Translations under genes and position numbers: made by a program
Part shown: piece by piece, positions 36,301-64,000 of the stretch
Layout: each line of letters opens with the position of its first letter
Numbering within the stretch: position 1 is the stretch's first letter
Origin: Maylandia zebra
Lineage: Eukaryota; Chordata; Actinopteri; Cichliformes; Cichlidae
Direction: 5' to 3'
DNA: 64,000 bases
NCBI RefSeq assembly: GCF_041146795.1
Contig: NC_135180.1
Location: 34,092,794 to 34,156,793, forward strand
Notes under the pieces: generated by a model
Database searches by the model: none
What the model saw: the letters and a program-made list of their open reading frames with translations, nothing else
What the model was told of the DNA's origin: nothing

Positions 36301-39300
36301 TACACTAATTTTGTACATTTAAAAACAAAACTGAGTGGTTTTCTAATCTCAATGTCCTTTGCAACATATCACCTTTCTCAGTGAATTCACCTGCTGTCAA
36401 AGCACTTGCACATACGTGAGACACGGCAACTACAAACAGAAATGCTGACGGGGAAATGTTGTTGATGTCATAACGTTATTCAGGGAATTTCCCCCGAGTG
36501 CTGAGTAGGTAACACACAAAACATCAGTCAAAGGTATGTTTTCTGTGTAGTGACACTGACCACCTTCAATGACAGAGAGCCATTTGAAAATAGAGTGTAG
36601 TGGATATGGATGCAAATTAGAACACAGTTACTGTTTGGGAATTTGCATTGACTTTTTCCAAAGCATAGGGCAACTTGAAAAGCACTCCCTTTATTTAGCA
36701 TGTCATCTATAGGAACAACCTTTGTGTTGAAAAGAAAATCCTTGTGCGCATGACATGACATGACATACTTATTCATTTGGATCCTGCTCCATTGCATCAC
36801 TGACTCTTTTTTCAGGAAGACCTTCCATTCCTCATTTTCCTCACTAACTCCTACTTTGCTCACTTTTTTCCTCTTCCTTCATCCTTGTTCTATTCATTCC
36901 ATTCAGGAAACAGCTTCTCCTTTTCTCTCTGGAAATCCCCCTCACTCTCTTTCCCATCTGTGTTGAGACTCCTGGCTAAAGATCCAGTAACCCCCTCCCC
37001 TTGCTCCTGCTCTCACACTGGCGGGGGGATATGCAAATTCCTCTCTTTCTTTCCTTAATTGATTAATTGAAGCCCAGGCCCTTTGAAGGCCTTGTTTGTG
37101 TACTGCTCTTTTCCCCTGCTCTCCCCTCTCCCAACCCATATTCTTGTTTCCCTCTGCATCAAGAGGATGCATCTTCTGCAAGGAGCTATTGACCCCTCCC
37201 CTCCTTAGTACTGTATATAGTGCAATCATATAGTCCTGTGCAAAAGTCTTGAGAAATCCCCAAATTCTTTATATTTTGCTAGGAAAATGGGAGCTAGGGG
37301 CAGCCATTCATTAGAACATTCAAGTGTGCATCGAGATACAGTATAGAAACACTATTTTTTCAATTATAATGAGTAGTCAAGCTTTTTTGTAATTTCTTTA
37401 AATAGTCCTCAGGAATAGGTCACGCTGCCTCTTCAAGAACATTCAAAGTTCATTTTTGGATGCTGGCTGCCTTTTGTTCTGTTCTCTGTCAAGATCTTCC
37501 AGTGCTCCCTTAATATTGTTGAGCTCTGAGCTCTGGGGAGGCCAATCCATGACCTATAGTGTTCTGTTATGTGCTTTCAATCCAGGTATGTTTTTAATGA
37601 ATTGGCAGTGTGTTTGGGATCATTGTCACATTGAAAAATGAAAAACCGGATATTCAGATGCTTTGGATGCTCAATCAAAATCTGATAGTACCTTTGTGTA
37701 TTCAAAAGTAATTAATGGCAAGACCTCCAACAACACTACCAGAAAGGCAGCATCACACCATGACAGAGCTGCCACTGTGTTTTACAGATGGCTATAGACA
37801 CTGACTGTTGTACCTCTCTCCTGACCTTCTCTGTGAATACTGAGGGCAATCCTCCACTGAGACCATTTCTGGTGAACCTTTAGCAGATAGTAGCTTGATC
37901 GACTGAAGGGTCAGATGTGTTTCTCATGCCTGTATCACATCTTTGAAATTCTTCTTCCTATTTCTTACAGACTTGACATTTAGATAATGTTTATCTGCTA
38001 TAGATAGTTTGCTAGTCCTGGTACTTTGTCTTTTGCCCTTCATTTACCATAATTTCTAAGCACGCATTGCAATCCATGCCATTTTTAACTAGGTCTTTGG
38101 GAATCAAGCACAAATACTATATTATGTGTGTCAAAGTTCAACTAAAGAAACAGGAATAAATTATGTGCTTTTTTTGGTGACAGACTGCTAATAGCAAAAT
38201 GCCTAAATATACAAATTAAAATGGATTCATTCCTTAGGTTATGTGCCTTTTTCATACTTGAATGATTCATAGGTTGGTGTTAAGTGGCTTAATGAAGAAA
38301 TAACAATAACAAAAAACGGAACAAAATAGTCCCCTGAAAATGTTCAGGTAAAAGAGAGCCAATATCCCCCCAAAAAACCCCAAACACTGAAAGACCCTTA
38401 GGACGCTGTTCAAGAGCACTTTACAATTACAAGAAAGTCTGGCTGCTTGGAAGCAAACTATCAAGAAATGAGGAGTGGCTCAAGACTTTTACTCAGTACT
38501 GTACCTGTTCAACTAAGCACTACACTCTGTTCTCTCCAATTTTTGGAAATTCTCTCTCTGGTATACACACATGTATGTTTAACCTATAACAATAATTCTA
38601 ATGTGACTTACTTCCCTAATTTTCCACTATTACAATTTAGTTCCACGTTGAGTTTGTTCCATGCTTCTCTTTAGGGTTTTTTTTTTTTTTAGAGATTTTA
38701 CAAAGATTTCTACATTTCAGGAATGTGTTATTTATTGTCTTACATATTGTTAAACTCATATGCATAACTGATAAAAATACAATGCTGACCTTATGTGATA
38801 GTTCTAGACAGTCTTGCCACTGAAGGGGAAACTCCATACCCTCAAACTCAGGTAACTAATTGGACAAAACTCACATTTGACTACCTCAACATTTAACATA
38901 CAACCCTTTCATTCCAAGTAATCTGATAAGATCTGTGGTCACAACTGCAGCAGTAAAAAATGCCTCTGAAAACACAAACATATAGGTTCTCTGCTGTATC
39001 TAAAATCGAATGCAAAAAACGTCACTGCACTGACGTGAAAAAGGAGATTACTGGACAGAACAGAAAAGCAGAACGCATTTCCATGGAAAGGCAAGCAGGC
39101 AGCTCTCCACAGGCACGCACAACTGTTGAATGTTGGCTCTCACTTGTGTGCAGTACACACAAATAATTTGAGAAGTTGATAGTCTTCACTGATATGCAGG
39201 TCAAAACATTAACTGCAGCCTTTATTTTAACCCAAAGCCTCCATGTGCACAGTGTTGAATATGACAATAAATGGCAGAAGAGGCATACACTAGATGCAGA

Positions 39301-39539
39301 AATAAATGTCCTTGTTTCTCTTTGACTTTGTCAAGAACCTTTGCACAAACCACACCACATCTCAGTTACAACCTCAATGTTCACACATCACTGCTGCACT
39401 CAAAACACTTGCTGCTGACACATACTTAGACTTACACTTGTTAAGAAACTGAGGTGCAAATGGTTCTGCGAGCAGCGAACTCTCAGGTTTAACGCCCTGT
39501 CTCTTTTTTCTTATTTAATTACCTTTTGTTCTTGTTCAT
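27308..39539 (-). CDS. rasgrp4: rasgrp4, RAS guanyl-releasing protein 4 (complete)
   Basis: Diacylglycerol/Ca2+-responsive exchange factor that loads Ras with GTP. Coding exons, minus strand: 39539-39523, 33726-33551, 32946-32813, 32624-32569, 32462-32328, 32172-32031, 31118-30945, 30809-30693, 30121-29846, 29752-29672, 29405-29301, 29171-29062, 28951-28801, 28702-28666, 28309-28178, 28073-27880, 27415-27308; phases add up to 714 residues (human 673). Order: basic N-terminus '[14 protein letters not shown]', Ras exchange motif (about 45-170), CDC25 domain (about 185-425, with '[20 protein letters not shown]'), '[17 protein letters not shown]', one canonical EF-hand loop ([12 protein letters not shown], 478-489), and a C1 domain whose spacing H539-C552-C555-C569-C572-H577-C580-C588 is exact. 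The tail ends '[16 protein letters not shown]'. Paralogue choice rests on 'NTCPSPQDI', the N-terminal exon and linkage to ryr1; rasgrp1 is the alternative. Confidence 0.9.
35506..35733. mobile_element. Nearly palindromic hAT MITE, 228 bp, with perfect 8-bp TSD
   Basis: Starts CAGGGGTGGGCAATCTCAGT and ends with its exact inverse; the inverted arms match for about 48 bp, including the 'GGGCCGGTGTCCCTGCAGG' block. It is flanked by CATTAGGG on both sides (35498-35505 and 35734-35741), an intact 8-bp duplication. No coding content. The termini and TSD length indicate a hAT family. Confidence 0.92.
37232..38502 (-). mobile_element. Tc1-like transposon fossil (1.27 kb)
   Basis: Left end 'gtcctgtgcaaaagtcttga' and inverted right end 'caagacttttactcagtact' form a decayed terminal inverted repeat at TA sites. 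The interior matches, on the minus strand, a widespread fish Tc1-like family as I remember it: the blocks around 37460-37640 ('…ttgggatcattgtcacattgaaaaatg…') and 37740-37830. Numerous stops and deletions make it inactive. It lies in rasgrp4 intron 1. Confidence 0.8.
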
Positions 39540-39760
39540 TGCAGAGTTCTTCTCCTCAGCAACACTCCTCCTCCACTGGTGATCCGTACAGGCATTTGAG
39601 CACGTCTCTACAGCTCCATGGTTGGCCTTGCTCCTCCTTTATCTCCTCTGTGTCCTCTATGTGTTACTGTGCACTGGACAGCAAGAGCAGGCACAGCAGG
39701 GAGGGCTGCTCGAGGTCGAAGGCTGCTCACCTACACTCATCGACTAAACTCCGCGCCTAA
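39540..39760 (-). other. rasgrp4: rasgrp4 5' UTR (upper limit approximate)
   Basis: Upstream of ATG 39539 (minus strand) a moderately GC-rich leader follows without a break. A plausible exon edge was not found, so the transcription start may be anywhere to about 39.8 kb or farther if another exon exists. Confidence 0.35.
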
Positions 39761-40019
39761 GTCCTGCTTATCAAACGACTCTATGAGTGAGTTAACCTCC
39801 TTCTCGCTTTATCTGTCAACCACAAATCAGTAACAAAGCAGACCTCATGCCTCCGTTTCCTGCAACAAAGCAGACATGCCAAGACAAAATGCCCCAAAGA
39901 AGCCTCGAAGTAGAGTGCAAAAACTCGCAACAGTCATTCACTCGTCCCCTCAACATAAACAAGTCAGCATCTTAAATGGAGGAACTGGCTCTGATAGATA
40001 GGGGAACTCACATCAGTTT

Positions 40020-40056
40020 CTGTGTGTGTGTTTGTGTGTGTTTGTGTGTGTGTGTG
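40020..40056. repeat. (TG)n microsatellite with TTTG interruptions
   Basis: TG repeats broken twice by TTTG, about 37 bp, upstream of the rasgrp4 leader exon. Confidence 0.9.
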
Positions 40057-43000
40057 GCCGTGTGCAAGGGGGAGGGGAGAGCGAGTGAGAGAGAGAGAGT
40101 TAGAATTGTGAACACAAATGGAGTACCAATAGAGGAAGGAGGAGGAGAGTTAGAGAGAGATAGTGATGAGCAATCATATGAGCATCAGTGTACTTCAAGA
40201 GGGGAACTCTCGGGTTCTTTTTAAGTGTCAACACAGGAAAAAAAAATAGGCCACACCTTAAAGCCTCTTTCTGATACAGTTTTCTGTGTCACTGTCAAAC
40301 CCTGGCAAAAGAATTAAGTTACTAAGGAGGAATCATCAAGGGCCTGGTGACACTGTTGAAACCGGACACGTGTCTCCCCACTGGATCTCCAGGGTGCCCC
40401 ACATCACGTCTATCTTCCTGATTTCTCCTTTTCTTCTTTTTTTTAAACTGCCGCTGTCATTTCTCAGGGTAGCAAGTGATTACACAGGGAGGTAGTGTTT
40501 GTGCTTGTGAATGTCGCTGTGCAGCTGGACAGGGAGGCTCAAAGGAATCCTTGTTTTAACACCCCAAGAGGAAGAGGCAACCAAACAGGGGACATTAATG
40601 TCCCCAAGTCTGCAGAGGTGGCTTCTTTGCTGCAGGAAGCTGAGTGGCTGGCAGAGACAGTGAGTGGGCGACACTGCATTCAAAAGCAAAGAGAGATGCA
40701 CAGGGCTCCCGCAGACCTTGCATGCCAAGTCAAAAACACCTAACATGCACTTGGATTTCGCTGAGAAGTTAGATTATTGAAGATCTCCAGGGGCGTACAT
40801 GCACATGTTGCAGAAAGACACAACACGCCATTTCCGGACAATGTGGTAAACTTACTGTAATCTTAAGCAATGCTTCTTTAAAACAGGAAGCGCCACTCAG
40901 CTGGTGAAGAACATTGGACAAAAGAACAGCTAGTGCCATTTTACTATAACTCAACACGCTGGCACGCCCACGTTACCTGCAGCGTTACCTGAGTTTTAAA
41001 GCCCCCATAAGACTTTTGTCGTAACCACTGCGTATATTTCTATATGTTTTTTTGGTATCTATTATGTATGCAAAGTACATATTTTGAAAATTCGCAGCAA
41101 AACCACCAAACGTGATGCTTACAGTCTACGGAGCAGCCGTCCTGTTACGTGGAAGAGCTGAAAGTTTCATTACATCACATGTTTGCAGGGGATTCCTCCC
41201 TTTGCTTGAACCAGGTTTCAATAAAACAGTAAAATAACTCCATCTGAGTTAATTAATCAATTCCTTTAAACAACACCTATCTTATTTTGACTGTAATACT
41301 GTCATGACCTCTAATATATATCGTTAATTAATTATTTCGCTTGAGAGACACCTGTAAAGCCTTTTCCCATCAGTTCTCTGTATTATATTGCCTCCTTCAG
41401 GCGTACTGCAGCAACTGCACATAAAGCCAGCACGATTCGTGAGTTGGCAGAAAACGGGAGTCAGCAGGTTACTTCTGAATCGAGACTCATATTCCCAGAA
41501 TTCATGTTAGTTCCGCCTCAGTGGCGTATCGCCTTCTTCACCGCCTCTTTTCCTCCTGCTCTCCGTTATCCGCTGAAAGGAGTTGTGTCCCGGCGAGCAG
41601 CGTCCTGAAACAGCTTTTCCGCTGCCAGCTGCGGTTGCAGTGGGAGATGGATGAGAAAGAAAGCATGCTCAAGGATGCCAGATGGAGACAGGGGAGGTAG
41701 GGATGTGTGCATGAGCACAGTGTCTGAAGGCTGGTCACCGTTGCTGTGAGAGTGTGATGTGCTTTTCTCCCCCCCAGCACTCAGACTTCCAGATTTATTG
41801 TCTGGTGCATCCCTTCTGCCTGTCAGGAGGGGTGTGACACGGACGCTCCTGCAGATCCACTGTTTCAATTAAAAGCAACTGTTGGTTTTCTGAAAAGATG
41901 GCTTTTCAAGGGGAAAGCTTATGCCATGCAAAAAATATTTTTGGGAGGCCTACATAGTTGATTCACAGTAGAGCCAGCTGACAACATTGTGTCTAGATGC
42001 AATGCATTTTTTTCCAAGCTAAACTGCTATTTCTTTGCTTTTCAATGAATTATAAGATCCCTGAAATAAGATATAAAAATTAAAACAAATAAAAAATATC
42101 AATTGTCCTTACACCTATAGTACTGTTCACACTGATTGTTAAATTCAACCAGTCTGATCAGTCAACAGTTCAGGACCCAATGATAATGAAGTGATATTAA
42201 ACATAAAAAGCAACAAATCCTTATATTTCACGACCAACGTTGCCAATTGTTTTACAGAGTAAATGAATAATAGATTAATTTACGGTGGAAATGAATGTGT
42301 TGTTCATCACTGAGTCAATTTCATTATGATTTTACCTGCTGGATTCTTCCCCAGTCACTGCTGAGTTCATCTCTTAAATGTTAAACCCAGGCAGCACTAA
42401 AACCATCTAGAGGCTGTTGATAGAGGTATTGCTTCAGATAAGTGACAGGGAAACTCAAAATAATAGGCTGGTAATGAATCACTATTCTTAGGGGAAGTAG
42501 GAAGGTTGCTACTTTACCACTGAAGCATAAAACTGTAATTTTATGGAAGAGTGTAAAAGATCAAAGAGCTAATTAAAAGCCAGACAAAATATCTGTGCAG
42601 AGTGTCTCGTTCAGTTATCGATTGGGCTGTAAGACAGCTTCAGTGGTGTCCACCACACTGAAAGTGCCAAGCTGTAAGTTGAGCTGTACTTTGATCCAAC
42701 AGATTACTTGATTACTTACTTACAAGGATGAGAGTTATATAATATACAATTCCTGTAGTATAGTGGTGAAAATAATCCTTGATCAACAACGAGTCACTCA
42801 ACAACACCTGCATGTCAGGCAAGAATCTAAACCAGTTCTTTGTAACAGATCAGTTTTCTCTCTTCAACTATTGTTTAAAGAACACAAGCGATGTGATGAC
42901 ACAACTTCTCAGCATAAATGTGGGCTATGAAGTATTTATTATGTTTTCTGCCATTTCATTTCAAGGCCACGTTTAAAAAAAATTAAATGAAAACATTGCA

Positions 43001-43213
43001 TCCTGTCAGAGTTTTTTTTTGTATAGTCAAAGTTGGACTGTGTTGGGAAAGTTATGAACCGTAGTGGTTTAGTTATTTGTCTAACAAGTTAAATATTTTG
43101 AGTAGAGCTACAAAGTCCTTTAGGGTTGTGTCAGGAAGATCATCTGGCATAAAAATCTGCCAGATCAAACATGCAGTGCTACAATTGTGGCTCTTGGGGG
43201 GATCGCCCTAATG

Positions 43214-43502
43214 GGGCGATCGTGGCTCAAGGGTTGGGAGGTCGCCTTGTAATCGGGAGGTTGCCGGTTCGAGCCCTGGCTTAGACAGTCTCGGTCGTTG
43301 TGTCCTTGGGCAACCACCGACTGGTGGTGGTCAGAGGGCCCGGTGGCGCCAGTGTCCGGCAGCCTCGCCTCTGTCAGTGCGCCCCAGGGTGGCTGTGGCT
43401 ACAATGTAGCTTGCCATCACCAATGTGTGGATGACTGGATGTGTAAAGCGCTTTGGGGTCCTTAGGGACTAGTAAAGCTATACAAATACAGGCCATTTAC
43501 CA
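43214..43502 (+). mobile_element. tRNA-derived SINE (AFC/percomorph type)
   Basis: The head resembles a tRNA: 'cgtggctcaagggttggg' (A-box region, about 43220-43237) and GGTTCGAGCCC (B box, 43266-43276), the internal RNA polymerase III promoter. The body ('…ggtggcgccagtgtccggca…') and tail ('…gtaaagcgctttggggtcct…aaatacaggccatttacca') match a SINE I recall as abundant in cichlids and other percomorphs. A stretch of about 20 bp usually found after 'tgggcaa' seems shortened here. Confidence 0.8.
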
Positions 43503-43867
43503 ATAAAGGAACAGCTGAAAGTAGCTTCCAAATTGCAAATTCTGATCAAAACACACAGATGAGCTTTATGACTAAAGATGTTTGGTGTCTAACTTAGCTA
43601 TTGTTGTATATAAGTTCATTTTGATTAAAAGATCAATCAGCACTAAAACGAATAATGAGCCATATATGGTAAATAATATAGCAAATTTCTTGTAAGTGTG
43701 ACTTGCAATACTTCAAACATAAAACAAAGAACTAATGCAACCTGCTCGTCAAGTGATGCAGATATCTGAATTTCCAAATAGCTCATGTTGGGCCCAGAAG
43801 ATCTAGTATGATGTTAATATACTGATACACTATTTATCCCAAATGGTTTTCTTGTGAAGAGCAGCTA

Positions 43868-43927
43868 TCAGAATCAGAATACTTTATTGATCCCTGGGGG
43901 AAATTATTTTTTTGTTACAGTGCTCCA
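43868..43927. repeat. LINE-tail-like dispersed repeat fragment
   Basis: 'tcagaatcagaatactttat' followed by 'tgatccctgggggaaatta' is a very common fish repeat end, as I remember it. Only about 60 bp are present. Confidence 0.55.
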
Positions 43928-43960
43928 GTACAGCTACAGTAACTTACTCACTTTGAAGAG

Positions 43961-44487
43961 CTGAGGTGTGCTTTTGTGTGCTCTTATTGCACGCTCCCCA
44001 AAGGCTAGTCCTCACCCCTCTTTCCTTTTATAGCCTCAGACATGTGGAAGAAGGGGAGGGTGATGGAGGGGGGCAGCCTGTGTGAAGGAGTGGCCCACTT
44101 CTACAAACATGGCGCCATGGCTGGATGTGAACGGTGTAAATGTGTAACAAGGTGCCTGCCCCTCCCTCATCCACCCTCCATCCCTCCTACTCTCATCTGC
44201 TGTTGGGGATATGATCCAAAGAGGAGAGAGAAGCCGGGGAGAGCCTTGCCTCCTTGTCACTCTCTCACAACACCGTGAGAGCACAGGACGCATGCTGTCC
44301 TCCAGTACACCCACACACACTAGCACGGAGAGTGAGAGACACTGAGGCAGAGTGCGAAAGAGAAAGAGGGGTACAGGAACGAGGAAACTAAAAGAGGGAG
44401 GGACATAGCAAAGCCAAATCCTGACGGGAGAAAACTGAAGGGTTTTCTGTTTTCTCCTGAGGAGCTGCGAATAACCCTCGGTGAAAG
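43961..44487 (+). promoter_or_regulatory. ryr1: ryr1 5' flank and 5' UTR
   Basis: A purine-rich leader (44325-44487, 'gagtgagagacactgaggca…') precedes ATG 44488 with no intervening splice site. A 'ccttttatagcc' stretch at about 44023-44034 could act as a TATA-like element for a start near 44.06 kb, but a start in the later GC-richer part is equally possible. Confidence 0.35.
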
Positions 44488-63740
<19,253 letters not shown>

Positions 63741-64000
63741 TAAATCTGTTTTGCTGTTGTTTCTTGTCAGGATTTGCAGATGTAATCAAAATATGCAAGA
63801 TTTAGATGCATGTCTGTAGACACACAGACACGACATCCTTTCTCAGTGTGCACTTTTTGAAATTAGTGTGTGCATGAAGGACTGCCTGTTTGCTTGATTT
63901 TACATCAGTGCTAAAGTGCTTTGGAGACACTAGTTTATCTCCTCTTACCAGTATCTCCTGTGGAGGAGGTATTGGTGGGCTATCACATCATCACATCAGT

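Larger units (their letters stand above)
33727..39522 (-). other. rasgrp4 first intron (5.8 kb)
   Basis: Separates the 17-nt coding part of exon 1 from exon 2. It holds the palindromic MITE at 35506-35733 and the Tc1-like fossil at 37232-38502. The remainder shows no coding potential. A purine-rich 'gagagcgagagagggagagaaaagggg' low-complexity run lies at about 33767-33797. Confidence 0.5.
39800..43960. other. Intergenic space between divergent rasgrp4 and ryr1
   Basis: About 4 kb with no gene that I can support. It contains the GT-rich microsatellite at 40020-40056, the SINE at 43214-43502 and a LINE-tail-like repeat at 43868-43927. The open frame at 41566-41868 (minus) has no recognisable family and no splice partner. 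Regulatory sequence for both genes is expected here but not demonstrated. Confidence 0.5.

Noticed and set aside
36743..36772. Short 'catgacatga' tandem copies as a possible CRISPR-like array
   Set aside because: Only three adjacent units without spacers; simple microsatellite-scale repetition in a vertebrate intron.
41566..41868. 100-codon open frame on the minus strand upstream of rasgrp4
   Set aside because: No family similarity, no suitable splice phase to rasgrp4, and an overlapping second frame of similar length; probably chance in GC-richer DNA.
43214..43285. tRNA-like sequence with A and B boxes
   Set aside because: The continuous SINE body and tail after it, and lack of a clean cloverleaf, make it the head of a SINE and not a tRNA gene.

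Overview
The window is nuclear DNA of a ray-finned fish, most likely a percomorph teleost. The evidence is intron-split vertebrate genes with GT-AG junctions, AT-rich introns, dinucleotide and tetranucleotide microsatellites, and fish-type mobile elements (Tc1-like fossils, hAT MITEs, a PIF/Harbinger copy and a tRNA-headed SINE of a kind I associate with cichlids and relatives). There are no bacterial operons, CRISPR arrays or stand-alone RNA genes.

Five protein genes are present. From left to right: ppp1r13l (iASPP, minus strand, 1420-5643 plus an untranslated first exon near 13.5 kb; the last ankyrin and SH3 exons lie off the left edge); opa3 (plus, 14339-16186, complete in two exons); hnrnpul1 (plus, 17723-25565, complete, 15 coding exons, 861 codons); rasgrp4 (minus, 27308-39539, complete, 17 coding exons, 714 codons); and the 5' part of ryr1 (plus, 44488-63647, 17 exons coding for about 604 residues, continuing off the right edge). 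I rebuilt the exon chains by hand from splice junctions, and in every gene the phases add up without a break.

ppp1r13l/opa3 and rasgrp4/ryr1 are head-to-head pairs; opa3/hnrnpul1 are tandem and hnrnpul1/rasgrp4 are tail-to-tail. From general knowledge the human orthologues all lie on 19q13, with RASGRP4 and RYR1 also divergent neighbours, so this looks like a conserved linkage block. The genes do not form one pathway: p53/NF-kB inhibition, mitochondrial morphology, RNA binding, Ras activation and muscle calcium release.

The introns and intergenic spaces hold the mobile DNA: a Tc1-like fossil (1-1245); a dispersed repeat and a hAT MITE (about 8.0-8.57 kb); a PIF/Harbinger element with perfect 26-bp inverted ends, a CAA target duplication and remnants of both its genes (9857-11648); a nearly palindromic hAT MITE with a perfect 8-bp target duplication (35506-35733); a second Tc1-like fossil (37232-38502); a SINE with recognisable A and B boxes (43214-43502); and a third Tc1-like fossil with another repeat nested in it (60898-62112). 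I found no clearly new biological system. The observations most worth checking are a RYR2-like microexon in ryr1, an in-frame intron-retention C-terminus in hnrnpul1, and the internally deleted Harbinger copy.
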